Positions 35,938 through 45,091 are shown, counted from the first letter of the stretch. The stretch is 64,000 nucleotides of DNA from Salibaculum halophilum (GCF_002094885.1 NZ_MSIT01000001.1:186001-250000), one strand, 5' to 3'. The notes: a model not told the origin generated them from the letters alone. Numbers and translations: made by a program.

Positions 35938-37644
35938 TCAGACGGCGTCGCCCCGGCGGTCGCTGGCTGTGATTCTGTTTATATCCTCCGGGCTTAGCCC
36001 GTAAACCTCACGCGCCACCTCAACGGTGATATACCCCAGCGCCAGGTCGCGCCGGACGGCCGCGGGATCACGCTCGACGGGCGCACCGTAGCCCGCCCCG
36101 CCGGGAAAGGCCATGCATACGCGGCCGCCATGGGGCAACGATTGCCGGCCCTTGCCGCGCATCGGCGTGCCGTCCTCGCGGGCGATCCGGGTGGGCGCGC
36201 CGTCGCCGCCGCCGCGGCGGCCGCGGGCCGGATGATCGACCCGGTCCAGCATGGCGGAGATGTCGAAGTCGTGGCCCGCGCGCGCGCCGACCTCCATGTA
36301 CTGGCCCAGCCCGCCGCGATACCGACCCGCGCCGCCGCTGTCGGGGCGCAGTTCCTTGCGCCAGATGATGACCGGGCCGGCCTGTTCGGTGGCCTCGACC
36401 GGCATTGTCATCACGCCCGAGGGAAAGGCGGTGGCGTTCATCCCGTCCAGTCCCGGCCGCGCGCCAGAGCCGCCGGAGTTGAAGGTCAGCACCTCGGCCC
36501 GCGCCGCGTCATCGGGGGCGGCCGCATCGGGGCGCGGCCGCAGCGACAGCTGAAAATTGCACAGGCAGCCCGCGCCCTCGGCGGGCACGACGCCGGGCAA
36601 GAGCTTGTCCAGCGCATCGTAGACGGTATCGGGCACCATGTGGCCGATCACGTGGCGCAGCGCCACCGGCGCGGGCCAGGGCGCGTTGACGATGGTGCCC
36701 TCGGGCGCGGTTATCTCGAAGGGGGCGAGGCTGGCCGCGTTGTTGGGAATGTCCGGCGCGATGGCGCATTTGAGCGCATAGCAGGCATAGGCCTTGGTAT
36801 AGACCAGCGGCACGTTGATGCCCTTGCGGTCGACCGGGCTGGTCCCGGTCCAGTCGCAAAGGATGCGGTCTGTCTCGATGGTCAGTTTGACCCGCAGGTC
36901 GATGGGGGCGTCGTAGCCGTCGATCCGCATGTGCCCCGCGGCCTGCCCCGGTTCCAGCGCGTTGATCCGGGCAAGCGTGGCCTCGCGCGAATTGGTCAGG
37001 ATGAAATCGGAAACGGCCTGCAGGTCCGTCAGCCCGAACTCCTCCATCATGGCCAGCAGACGGCGCTGGCCGATCTCGTTGCAGCCGGCCAGGGCGTGGA
37101 TGTCGCCGACCAACTGGTCGGGGTCGCGCACGTTGCCGCGCAGGATCTGCAGCAGCGTCCGGTCCACCGCGCCGGCCCGCGCGACGGGCATGACGGGGAT
37201 ATAGAGCCCCTCTTCGTGCACGTCGTTGGCATCCGCGCCGAAGCCGCGCCCGCCGATATCCGTGACATGCGCGGTGCAGGCGAAAAAGCCGATCAGGGTT
37301 TTGCCGTGGAAGGTCGGCGTCACCACCGTGATGTCGTGCTTGTGGCCGGTTCCTTCCCAGGGGTCGTTCGTCAGGTAGACATCGCCGGGTGCCATGGTGT
37401 CCGCCCCGATGCGACGGATGAAGTGGCCCACCGCGTCGGCCATTGCGTTGACGTGCCCCGGCGTGCCCGTGACGGCCTGGGCCAGCATCTCACCACCCGC
37501 GTTGTAGACCCCGGCGGACAGGTCGCCGGCCTCGCGGACGCTGGTGGAAAAGGCGGTGCGGATCAGCGCCTGCGCCTGTTCCTCGACGACCGAGATCAGC
37601 CGCGTCCACATGACCTGATGGGCGACGTTCGAGGGGGTGCTCAT
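35938..37644 (-). CDS. hydantoinase/oxoprolinase-family protein, HyuB subunit
   Basis: 568 residues. HyuB signature: VEEQAQALIRTAFSTSVREAGDLSAGVYNAGGEMLAQAVTGTPGHVNAM, GDVYLTNDPWEGTGHKHDITVVTPTF, FFACTAHVTDIGGRGFGADA and the C-terminal FPGGAGYGAPVERDP. With HyuA it forms an ATP-dependent amidohydrolase or carboxylase-type enzyme for a cyclic or amide substrate. Too short for the large acetone-carboxylase subunit (about 770), and no gamma subunit is present, so acetone carboxylation is unlikely. Overlaps hyuA by 4 bases. Confidence 0.88.
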   Translation of the reverse strand: MSTPSNVAHQVMWTRLISVVEEQAQALIRTAFSTSVREAGDLSAGVYNAGGEMLAQAVTGTPGHVNAMADAVGHFIRRIGADTMAPGDVYLTNDPWEGTGHKHDITVVTPTFHGKTLIGFFACTAHVTDIGGRGFGADANDVHEEGLYIPVMPVARAGAVDRTLLQILRGNVRDPDQLVGDIHALAGCNEIGQRRLLAMMEEFGLTDLQAVSDFILTNSREATLARINALEPGQAAGHMRIDGYDAPIDLRVKLTIETDRILCDWTGTSPVDRKGINVPLVYTKAYACYALKCAIAPDIPNNAASLAPFEITAPEGTIVNAPWPAPVALRHVIGHMVPDTVYDALDKLLPGVVPAEGAGCLCNFQLSLRPRPDAAAPDDAARAEVLTFNSGGSGARPGLDGMNATAFPSGVMTMPVEATEQAGPVIIWRKELRPDSGGAGRYRGGLGQYMEVGARAGHDFDISAMLDRVDHPARGRRGGGDGAPTRIAREDGTPMRGKGRQSLPHGGRVCMAFPGGAGYGAPVERDPAAVRRDLALGYITVEVAREVYGLSPEDINRITASDRRGDAV

Positions 37645-39716
37645 GCTGTGCCCTCCGACGCGACCACCTCGACCGTGCCGTCGCCCAGCCCCCGGGCGCG
37701 GCGGCCGGCGGGGACGACGATGGTGGTCTCGTCCTCGGTGATCAGGGCCGGGCCGGGCACCGCGCCGCCGGGAGCCAGCCCCGTCCGGGGCTGAACCACG
37801 GCGGACACCGTCGCGGCGCGCGCGGGATCAAACAGATCCCGTCGGCCCGCGCCTGTCGGTTCAGGCCCGTCAGGGACTGGCGCGACAGGCGCGGGCGCGG
37901 CCACGCGCGTGGCCGCCCTGACCGACCAGACCGTGATCTCGGCCCGCAGGCCGGCGACCGTTCGCCCGAAAAGCTTTTCGTACTCCGCCGCGAAGCGTGC
38001 CTGCACCGCGTCGGACTCCGGCGCGGCGACCAGCGCGGGCGTCAGGGCGACCGGGATGTCCCAGCCCTGCCCGGCGTAGCGCATGTAGACCTTGTGTTCC
38101 GTCACGATCTCGGCGCTGGCATCGCAGGCGCGCACGAAACCTGTGGCCTCCTGCTCCATCTCGGAAAACAGCGCCCGCACCGCCGCCGGGTCGAAATCGT
38201 CCATCGCGGTAAAGACCGAGCGCGTCGCCTCGAAGCTGGCTGGCGCGCGCAGGAACCCGATGGCCGAGCCGACGCCCGCCCCCTGCGGCACCAGGCACCG
38301 GTCGACCCCCAGCTTCTGGCACAGACGCGCGGCATGCAGCGGCGCGGCCCCGCCGAAGGCGATCATGGTGTAGTCGCTCAGGTCCTCGCCGTTTTCCACC
38401 GCGTGGACCCGGGCGGCGTTGGCCATGGTCTCGTCCACCACCTCGGACAGGCCGAAGGCGGCCTCTTGCGCGTCCATGTCCAGCACATTGCCGATCGCCG
38501 CCCCAAGCGCGGTGCGCGCCTTGTCGGGGCAAAGCGGGATCGCGCCGCCCGCGAAATCCTCGGGATCGAGCTTGCCCAGCACCAGGTCCGCGTCGGTAAC
38601 CGCGGGCCGGTCGCCGCCGCGCCCGTAGCAGGCCGGCCCGGGGTCCGATCCAGCGCTGTCCGGGCCGACCCGGATGCGGTTCATCGCGTCCACGCTGGCA
38701 AGCGACCCGCCGCCCGCGCCGATTTCCACCATGTCGATGACGGGGATCGAGATCGGCATGCCCGATCCCTTCTTGAAGCGATAGCTGCGCGCGACCTCGA
38801 AGACGCGCGCGGTCTTGGGCGCCTGGCCCCGGATCAGGCAGATCTTGGCCGTGGTCCCGCCCATATCGAAGGACAGCACCCTGTCCAGCCCGTGCCGGGC
38901 CGCAAGGTCGGCGGCGAAGATCGCGCCCCCCGCCGGACCGCTTTCGACCAGGCGCACGGGAAACTCGGCCGCCGCCTCCAACGCCATGATACCGCCGCCC
39001 GAATGCATCAGGTAGACCGGGCAATCGGCACCCTCGGCCGACAGACGATCCTTCAGCCGGCCCAGGTAAGAGGCCATGAGCGGCTTGATATAGGCGTTGG
39101 CGATGGTGGTGTTGAAGCGTTCGTACTCGCGCATCTGCGGGCTGACCTGGCTGGACAGCGACACCATGGCGCCGGGCATCCTTTCGGCCAGCACTTCGGC
39201 CACCAGGCGTTCGTGCGCATCGTTGGCATAGGCGTGCAGCAGGCCGACGGCCACGCTGTCATAGCCCGCCGCGGCCAGCTCGTCGACCAGGCCCTCGACC
39301 TCGGCCCGGTCCAGCGGCACCAGCACCGCGCCGCGCGCGTCCACGCGCTCGGTCACGACGTAGCGGCGGTTGCGCGGCAGCAGCGGTTCGGGCAGCACCA
39401 GGTTCAGGTCGTACTGGTCGAACCGGCTCTCGGTGCGCATCTCTATCACGTCGCGAAAGCCCTGCGTGGTGATCAGCGCGGTCTTGGCCCCGCTCCGCTC
39501 GATCAAGGCATTGGTCGCAAGCGTGGTGCCGTGGATCACCTGGCTGATCCGGTCCGCGCCGATCCCGGCTTGGCGACAGACCCGGTGCATTCCCACAACA
39601 ATGGCGTCCTCGGGGGCGGCATGGGTCGTCAGCACCTTGGCCGAGGCCCTCTCCGCCCCGTTTTCCAGCACCACATCCGTGAAGGTGCCACCTATGTCGA
39701 CGCCCAGCCTCGCCAT
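37641..39716 (-). CDS. hydantoinase/oxoprolinase-family protein, HyuA subunit
   Basis: 691 residues. MARLGVDIGGTFTDVVL opens the ASKHA-like ATPase domain; IHGTTLATNALIERSG, VVTERVDARG, SGPAGGAIFA, FDMGGTTAKICL and IAFGGAAPLHAARLCQKLGV are family hallmarks, and GPALITEDETTIVVPAG closes the C-terminal HyuA part. ATG 39716 is chosen by the conserved MARLGVDIGG; a long frame before it runs through non-coding DNA. It heads a three-gene operon HyuA-HyuB-acetoacetyl-CoA synthetase. The substrate cannot be told from sequence. Confidence 0.9.
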   Translation of the reverse strand: MARLGVDIGGTFTDVVLENGAERASAKVLTTHAAPEDAIVVGMHRVCRQAGIGADRISQVIHGTTLATNALIERSGAKTALITTQGFRDVIEMRTESRFDQYDLNLVLPEPLLPRNRRYVVTERVDARGAVLVPLDRAEVEGLVDELAAAGYDSVAVGLLHAYANDAHERLVAEVLAERMPGAMVSLSSQVSPQMREYERFNTTIANAYIKPLMASYLGRLKDRLSAEGADCPVYLMHSGGGIMALEAAAEFPVRLVESGPAGGAIFAADLAARHGLDRVLSFDMGGTTAKICLIRGQAPKTARVFEVARSYRFKKGSGMPISIPVIDMVEIGAGGGSLASVDAMNRIRVGPDSAGSDPGPACYGRGGDRPAVTDADLVLGKLDPEDFAGGAIPLCPDKARTALGAAIGNVLDMDAQEAAFGLSEVVDETMANAARVHAVENGEDLSDYTMIAFGGAAPLHAARLCQKLGVDRCLVPQGAGVGSAIGFLRAPASFEATRSVFTAMDDFDPAAVRALFSEMEQEATGFVRACDASAEIVTEHKVYMRYAGQGWDIPVALTPALVAAPESDAVQARFAAEYEKLFGRTVAGLRAEITVWSVRAATRVAAPAPVAPVPDGPEPTGAGRRDLFDPARAATVSAVVQPRTGLAPGGAVPGPALITEDETTIVVPAGRRARGLGDGTVEVVASEGTA

Positions 39717-39795
39717 TCGCGTGATCGTCCCCTGCCGCGTACCGGGCAGGCTAGTGCCAAACGCGGGGCAATGACCAGACCCCGCGGGGAAACCC

Positions 39796-39831
39796 GCCAC
39801 CGGTCCGGTCCCGCGGGACCGGACCGGTGGC
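39796..39831. terminator. perfect 36-base palindrome
   Basis: Two 17-base arms (39796-39812 and 39815-39831) around a central GC, perfectly complementary throughout (core GGTCCGGTCCC..GGGACCGGACC). It lies 9 bases past the stop of the small membrane-protein gene and 79 bases before hyuA, so it probably ends the former's transcript. No T-run. Confidence 0.75.
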
Positions 39832-39840
39832 GCCGCGCCG

Positions 39841-40326
39841 CTACAGCATGCCGCCCGACCCGAGAATGGCCAGGCCCGAGCCGATGAACAACAGCGACAG
39901 CAACCCGATCGCGGCAAAGATCAGCGAGATCGCCGCCACGATGATCGCGATCAGCGCGATCAGGGCCGCGTTTTCGTCGCCGTCCGCCTTGGACGCGATC
40001 CGGGCCTGCCGCCCCAGCACCAGCCCGACGATCGACAGCACGATGCCGACGACCGGGATGAAGAACGCCAGGACCGCGCAGACGATGGCGATGATCGATT
40101 TCTTCATCGACCCGGACATGTTCTTGATATCGGCGGTGTCGTCCGGGCTGGCGTAGATCTCGCGCGCGCTTCCGTCCTCGGCGGTGACGAAGTCGACGGT
40201 GATCCCGGCCTTGGGGCTGACGTCCGATTTCCAGTCGGTGGCCGAAAACGCGTAGCGTTGCCCGTCGTCGCCGGAAATCGTGCCGCTGCTCTGCTGGATG
40301 GTGAATTCGAGTATCCTGCCGTTCAT
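39841..40326 (-). CDS. OB/cold-shock-like domain fused to a three-helix membrane domain
   Basis: 161 residues. Residues 1-55 (MNGRILEFTIQQSSGTISGDDGQRYAFSATDWK, then GITVDFVTAEDGSAREIYA) read like a degenerate cold-shock-type OB fold, as in other bacterial CSD-membrane proteins; residues 65-160 contain three hydrophobic helices (IIAIVCAVLAFFIPVVGIVLSIVGLVLG, then two more) with a short cytoplasmic-type loop. ATG 40326 chosen by this pattern. Possibly anchors an RNA or nucleotide-binding domain at the membrane, but unproven. It may be co-transcribed with the gene before it (40373-41155). Confidence 0.75.
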   Translation of the reverse strand: MNGRILEFTIQQSSGTISGDDGQRYAFSATDWKSDVSPKAGITVDFVTAEDGSAREIYASPDDTADIKNMSGSMKKSIIAIVCAVLAFFIPVVGIVLSIVGLVLGRQARIASKADGDENAALIALIAIIVAAISLIFAAIGLLSLLFIGSGLAILGSGGML

Positions 40327-40372
40327 CTGTCGCCTCCGGCCGGGTATCACATGGATTACGTGATCGCGCCCG

Positions 40373-41155
40373 TCACGCCGGGCAATTGAAATTGAAACTG
40401 TAATACGCGTCGTTGCCGACGACTTCGTGGCGCATGTAGCTGACGGTGACGCGGCCCAAGTCATCCTCGATGAGCAGCGAGGCCCCCACCTCCATGGTCT
40501 GGTCCCAGTCGCCGCTTCCCGTGGGCGAGGACAGCCGTACCGTGGGTTCCGAGGCCGTCTCGCCGCTGTATTCCTCGACCGCCAGCGTGTAACGCTGCGG
40601 GCAGAGCGTCGCGCCGTCGCGCATGCCCAGCACCACGTCCGCCGCGCGCGACAGGCCGGTCGCGGTCAGCTCCTGCTGTTTGGCCTGCAGGCTGGCCCGG
40701 GCCAGGTTATCGCCCATGCGCGCCACCCGCGCCAGATCGGGCTTGAGCGCGTCCATCCCCTGCACGAGCCTGTCCATCTCGGCCTGAAGCGCCGCCTGAT
40801 CCACGCTGCCGCCCGCCTGCATATCCTCCAGCATGGCCGAAATCCGGGTGACCCGGGTCTCGATCTCGTCGCTGGTTCGCGCCACCTCGGCCGACAGGAT
40901 CTCGGCCTGGTCGGCCAGGACATCGGGCTTGTAGGCATCGTAGACCCAGGTGACGAGCTGCTCGGCAAGGATCAGGATCACGAAGACGGACGCGGCTATC
41001 AACCCCGACAGCACCGGCGCCTGGCGCGCCTCGCCCCAGGCGCGGCGCAGGTGGCCGAGCCGGGCGCGCAGACCCTTGCGCCGACCCGGTGTTTGCGCTG
41101 CGGGTTCCTGGGGGTCTGGCGGGGCTGCGCCGGGCGCGGTGTTGGCATTGGTCAT
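40373..41155 (-). CDS. membrane-anchored coiled-coil protein, unknown function
   Basis: 260 residues: disordered Pro/Ala N-terminus, basic stretch GRRKGLRARLGHLRRAWGEAR, one membrane helix (VLSGLIAASVFVILILAEQLVTWVY near 48-72), then a helical coiled-coil region (residues about 80-160, EILSAEVARTSDEIETRVTRI, LQAEMDRLVQGMDALKPDL) and a C-terminal beta-rich part with two Cys (LCPQRY and FNFNCPA). Type II orientation, so the coil and C-domain are periplasmic. ATG 41155 is assumed. The divergent CFI-box gene shares the control region with operator A. Confidence 0.7.
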   Translation of the reverse strand: MTNANTAPGAAPPDPQEPAAQTPGRRKGLRARLGHLRRAWGEARQAPVLSGLIAASVFVILILAEQLVTWVYDAYKPDVLADQAEILSAEVARTSDEIETRVTRISAMLEDMQAGGSVDQAALQAEMDRLVQGMDALKPDLARVARMGDNLARASLQAKQQELTATGLSRAADVVLGMRDGATLCPQRYTLAVEEYSGETASEPTVRLSSPTGSGDWDQTMEVGASLLIEDDLGRVTVSYMRHEVVGNDAYYSFNFNCPA

Positions 41156-41254
41156 CGTGGAATCACTGACATGAAATCGATAGCGGCCATGTTCTTTCCG
41201 GAACGCGGCGCTGTCAACGCCGAGGCCGACCCGCGTGGCGGATATGACCACGCC

Positions 41255-41273
41255 CCTCCCCTGTTCGGGGGAT
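41255..41273 (+). promoter_or_regulatory. operator A, conserved 19-bp site (CFI-box/Sel1 operon)
   Basis: CCTCCCCTGTTCGGGGGAT, 63 bases before the gene at 41337. Identical in 17-19 of 19 bases to operators B, C and D, in the same orientation to their genes. Also lies between divergent promoters, 99 bases from the gene at 41155. Confidence 0.75.
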
Positions 41274-41336
41274 GCACAGAGACACGCACCTGTGGCCCAA
41301 TGCCGCCGAACGCGGAGATGACAGGAGACGGGCGCG

Positions 41337-42637
41337 ATGGCACAGGCGACAGGATCACCCGCGCAGGGCGGGCGCATGGGGCGGCGGCGGGCGCTGGCCA
41401 CGCTGGGGGCGCTGGGGGCGCTGGGGCTGGCGCCGCGCGCGGCGCTGGGGCAGGACTCGGACGCCCCCGAGGTCTGGGCCTGCGGGGCCTCGCGGCCCAC
41501 GGCGTTCGGGATGCACCGGCTGGAATATATCCTCGAGGGCCGCGAGGCGAAGGCGATCCGGGGCGTCATGCATTTTGATCTCGACGCCTCTGAATGGCTG
41601 AGCGCGAACGAGGATACCCGCGGGCTGGGACTTCCCCCAGCCCAGGCCATGACCGAAGCGATTAGCGAGCGACGCGCGGCCCTGCATCGGGTGCCGACCG
41701 AAGGAGAACGCGACTTGGTCGCCGGCAATATCGATCTGGCGGAGTTTGACGCATCCATGGGCCTCTCCGGCCTGCTCGAGATGCAGCTGCGAACACCGCC
41801 CGGCCGGTTCGACACGCTGGTGCCCGAACAGATGATCCTGCGCTTCCCGCCGATGGCAAATTTGCGGGGGTGTTCAATGACAGTCTCGGCATCACCGCGC
41901 TGACGGACGATGGCGACACAGTCCTCGAATGGATCTATCGGGTGAGCGAGGCTGATTCGTCAATTGGCGGTATAGGGCCGTCGCCGCTTATCGTCGAGGA
42001 GGATCGCGCCCGGCTCAGGATGCTGGCCGACCGGATGGTGGCGGGCGAGCGGGTCACCTTTCGCGTGACGGACGAAGACCAGCAGACCCTGTTCGAGCTC
42101 GCGCTTCCGCTGGGCTATGACTGGGCCACGGAATATGCCGCGATGACCGGTCTGCAGCCTGTCGCGCAGCAGGCCGTGCGGGCGAAGGCACAAGGCACCT
42201 ACGACGGCTACCGCGCCGATACCCCAAAGGGCGGCACCTGCGAGAAGCGCGGCTGTTTCCTGACCACGGCCACGGCCGGCACAGTGGGGCTGCCCGACGA
42301 CTGCTGGGAACTGGCCACCCTGCGCGCCTTCCGCGACGGCTGGCTGGCGCGGCATCCCGGCGGCGCGGCGCTGACCGCGCGCTACTACCGGCTCGCACCG
42401 TTGCTGGTGCGGCGCATCGACGTGCGCGCCGACGCGCGCGCCGTCTGGCTGCGCGCCTGGGCCTTCGGCGTGGTCCCCGCCGCGCTGGCCGCGCGACTGG
42501 GGCTAAACCGGCTCGCGCTGCGGGTCTACCGGCACCTGGTGCGCAGCCTGGCCCGCAAGGCCCGCGCCGCGCACCCCGCGAGAGGCCGCGAGGGCACGGC
42601 ATTGACACGACCCAAACCTGAATGGAAACTGACATGA
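41337..42637 (+). pseudogene. CFI-box C-terminal domain protein split by a frameshift
   Basis: The first frame (41337-41903) encodes a twin-arginine-like signal region (GRRRALATLGALGALGLAPRAALGQ) and a periplasmic domain, and ends in non-conserved residues. The second frame (open to 42637) continues the same protein as DGKFAGVFNDSLGITALTDDG from about 41852, and ends with the CFI-box-like CFLTTATAGTVGLPDDCWELATLRAFRDGWLA and a two-helix tail. The frames shift by one base near 41843-41855, consistent with a one-base loss. Start ATG 41337 follows AGGAGA (9-base spacing). The Sel1 gene overlaps its stop by 4 bases. Either a pseudogene, a sequencing error, or ribosomal frameshifting; no slippery heptamer is seen. 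Confidence 0.75.
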
Positions 42638-43458
42638 CCCGATCACCCAAATACACGATCCTGGCGGCAAGCCTGTCGCTCCGCCTGGCCGTGCCCGCCG
42701 CGGCGCAGGACGACCGCAGCCCGCAGGAGTGGCTGCGACTCGCCACCGAGGGCGACGCGCAGGCCCAGGCGAACGTGTGCGAAGGGTATCTGAACGGCAA
42801 CTACGGCTTCGAAAAACGGCAGGCGGACGCCTTCCCGTTCTGCGTGGCAGTAGCGGAGGCCACAGGCAACGCGGCCACGCAACAGATGGTCGGGGCGCTC
42901 CACGAGGCCGGAATCGGAACGCCCGAGGACTACGCCGCGGCGGCGCGGTGGTATCGGCGTGCCGCCGACCAGGGGGATGCCGACGCGCAGCATCGGCTCG
43001 GTATCTTCTACGGCGTTGGCCGCGGCGAGGTTTCGAAGGATCCTGAACGGGCAATAGCGCTATTCAGACAGGCCGCCGAACAGGGCCATGCACCGGCGCA
43101 GGCCGATCTGGGACACATGTACCACCAGGGGCTGGGCACCGACACGAACCTGGTCGAGGCGCGCGCATGGTACGAGCGCGCCGCCGCGCAGGACGACGCG
43201 ACCGGCCTGACCCTTCTGGGCAACTTACATTACCGCGGCCTGGGCGGCCTGCCAGAGGATCACGCCAGGGCGGCTGAACTCTACCGCCGCGCGGCCGACA
43301 TGGGCCATGCGCCGGCACAGGCAAACCTCGCCCACCTGCTGGAACACGGCGATGGCGTGCCCAAGGACATCGAGGCGGCCAAGCGGCTCTACAAGCAGGC
43401 CTCCGAGCAGGGCGACCTGGCGGCGGCGTTAAACTACCGGCGGCTCGACATGCAATAA
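42634..43458 (+). CDS. secreted Sel1-repeat protein
   Basis: 274 residues: signal peptide MTRSPKYTILAASLSLRLAVPAAAQ, then five or six Sel1-like repeats (A-x-x-W/L-Y-x-x-A-A-x-x-G-x-x-x-A-x-x-x-L-G pattern), for example AARWYRRAADQGDADAQHRLGIFYGVG, ALFRQAAEQGHAPAQADLGHMYHQGLG, AELYRRAADMGHAPAQANLAHLLEHGDG. Sel1 proteins form alpha solenoids that hold partner proteins. Starts at ATGA overlapping the CFI-box gene, so the two are coupled. Followed by a 10-base C-run (43484-43493) in the intergenic region. Confidence 0.85.
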   Translation: MTRSPKYTILAASLSLRLAVPAAAQDDRSPQEWLRLATEGDAQAQANVCEGYLNGNYGFEKRQADAFPFCVAVAEATGNAATQQMVGALHEAGIGTPEDYAAAARWYRRAADQGDADAQHRLGIFYGVGRGEVSKDPERAIALFRQAAEQGHAPAQADLGHMYHQGLGTDTNLVEARAWYERAAAQDDATGLTLLGNLHYRGLGGLPEDHARAAELYRRAADMGHAPAQANLAHLLEHGDGVPKDIEAAKRLYKQASEQGDLAAALNYRRLDMQ

Positions 43459-43514
43459 CGGCGCGCGGGGGTGAGGCCGGCCGCCCCCCCCCCGGCAGGG
43501 TCACTCGGCCGGCG

Positions 43515-43970
43515 TCACTCCAGCAGGCCGGCGCAGCTTTCGGGCGGCGCGGCGCTGACCACGGCGGGGCCGGGCGACATCGTCCGAGCCTGCGTGATCT
43601 CCAGCGCCGCCCAGTCGGCCATGCGGGCCGCGGCGGCATCGGCCCCGACAGCGCGGGTCAGCCAGCCCTCGAGGCTGTAGTCGATCGGCATGACCGGCTG
43701 GAAGATGAAATCGATCGTCGCCGTTGCCGTTTCCCGGTCCAACCCGTCCAGCAGGGCCGTCCAGCCGTCGAAGGCGCAGACTTCCTCGGGGGTCATCCCG
43801 CCGCTGTCGGCATGGGCGGCCACGTCGGCGTGAAAGGCCCGGATCCAGTCGCGCGCCGCGGGCAGGTTTTCCAGCGGCAGGGTGTTCTCGAGCACCATCG
43901 TGTCGATCTGCTGCGCCGCGACCGGCGCGGCGAGGGCGGCCAGCGCGGCCGCAAGGAGTGTCTTTCGCAT
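43515..43970 (-). CDS. small secreted protein, unknown function
   Basis: 151 residues with a signal peptide (MRKTLLAAALAALAAPVAAQ). Two Cys in the mature part (EEVCAFDGW, ESCAGLLE) may form a disulfide. The rest is helical, acidic and unlike any family I know. It lies last in a leftward operon of five genes that starts at 45920 and is preceded by operator B. Confidence 0.65.
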   Translation of the reverse strand: MRKTLLAAALAALAAPVAAQQIDTMVLENTLPLENLPAARDWIRAFHADVAAHADSGGMTPEEVCAFDGWTALLDGLDRETATATIDFIFQPVMPIDYSLEGWLTRAVGADAAAARMADWAALEITQARTMSPGPAVVSAAPPESCAGLLE

Positions 43971-44021
43971 TGTTCAGGTCTCCTGTGTGTTAAGCGTTCA
44001 TCCTCCGTGGGGGTACGCGGC

Positions 44022-44600
44022 CTAGGTGATGTCGACCGTCTCCGCGCCCGGTTCCATCTCGGCGGCCAGATCGGCGGCCCTGCGCCGCTTGCGCGGGGCC
44101 CAGGGCCAATGGGTGATCACCAGCGCCAGCCCGAGCAGCAGCAGCAGGACAGCGGGCACCGCCGCCTCGACCTTACCGTCGACCAAGGCCGCGGTGCCGA
44201 TGGTGCCGCCCGCGATCAACCCGAAAATGCCGATCCCGAACATGACGAGGTTCGGCCCGCGCGACGGCCCCAGCGTGACCTCGGCGCCCGGCTGAACCTC
44301 GGCCAGCGCCCGCAGGATCGCGGCGACCGCCGCCCAGTGCTGCCGGGCATCAGGGTTCTCGGCATAGCCCACGCTGGAGGCGTTGAACCCGAGCGACTGG
44401 CGCTCCTCGCCCCGGAACAGGTCCAGCCGCACCATGCGGGCATCGCCGAAGGTGCGCATTTCCAGGAATGCTCTGTCGACCTCGGCCAGGTCGAGCGTGC
44501 CCTCGCCGGTGATGACCAGCGTCGACCCGTCGAGGCAAAGCTCGACCTCGCCGCTCAGCGCGGCGGGCCTGTAGCGAAAGATCTGCGGCATCGCGGTCAT
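44022..44600 (-). CDS. membrane protein with N-terminal soluble domain, unknown function
   Basis: 192 residues. Residues 1-110 form a soluble, beta-rich domain (PAALSGEVELCLDGSTLVITGEGTLDLAEVDRAF, VRLDLFRGEERQSLGF), then two membrane helices (LVMFGIGIFGLIAGGTIGTAAL and VPAVLLLLLGLALVITHW) and a basic tail (RKRRRAADLA). Start ATG 44600 overlaps the upstream gene by 4 bases. Family unknown. Confidence 0.65.
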   Translation of the reverse strand: MTAMPQIFRYRPAALSGEVELCLDGSTLVITGEGTLDLAEVDRAFLEMRTFGDARMVRLDLFRGEERQSLGFNASSVGYAENPDARQHWAAVAAILRALAEVQPGAEVTLGPSRGPNLVMFGIGIFGLIAGGTIGTAALVDGKVEAAVPAVLLLLLGLALVITHWPWAPRKRRRAADLAAEMEPGAETVDIT

Positions 44601-45091
44601 GACGGCACCCAGGCCGAGAACAGGCGGCGTGCCACCCAGGTGCAGACCATCGCGGCCAGCACATGCGCGGCCAGCAGCATCCCCAGCCAGGCCAGGAAAC
44701 CGCCGCGCGTCGAGATCACCAATGCCGCCACCGCCGACATCACCACCCAGAGGGCAAGCGCCGCGGCCAGCGCCGCACGCCGGCTGATGGCGCGCTGGCG
44801 GCGATCGCGCAGGGCGACGATCACCCCCACGGCGACGCTGGAGGGCAGCCCGACGCCGTAGGCCACCGGCAAGCCCGCTGCCAGCAAGAGCAGGAAACCG
44901 CGCCCGTGCACCGCGCCGGCCGCATCACCCGGCCCCGCGCCAAGAACCGTGGCCACGTCGATGAGCACCAGCAGCCCGACCGCCGCGATGGCCCCGACAA
45001 GCGGGCCCAGCAGGGCATAAAGCGCGGCAATCCCCGCGAACCGACCCCAACCGGGGGGCGTGTCGGGGGGCTGTGCGGTGTTGCGGGTCAT
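44597..45091 (-). CDS. four-helix membrane protein, unknown function
   Basis: 164 residues with about four helices: FAGIAALYALLGPLVGAIAAVGLLVLIDVATVL, GFLLLLAAGLPVAYGVGLPSSVAVGVIVAL, ALAAALALWVVMSAVAALVIS and WLGMLLAAHVLAAMVCTWVAR. ATG 45091 after GAGG (8-base spacing) is preferred to the frame start at 45157. Coupled to the gene downstream (4-base overlap). Confidence 0.65.
   Translation of the reverse strand: MTRNTAQPPDTPPGWGRFAGIAALYALLGPLVGAIAAVGLLVLIDVATVLGAGPGDAAGAVHGRGFLLLLAAGLPVAYGVGLPSSVAVGVIVALRDRRQRAISRRAALAAALALWVVMSAVAALVISTRGGFLAWLGMLLAAHVLAAMVCTWVARRLFSAWVPS

Noticed and set aside
33978-39716. Acetone carboxylase operon
   Set aside because: HyuB is about 200 residues too short for the alpha subunit and no gamma subunit gene is present.
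43484-43493. Run of ten C bases
   Set aside because: It could be a phase-variation tract, but it lies between convergent genes, outside any coding frame or obvious promoter.
44009-44026. Sixth copy of the 19-bp operator before the gene at 43970
   Set aside because: CATCCTCCGTGGGGGTAC has only partial similarity and lies 40 bases from the start, outside the spacing of the other sites.
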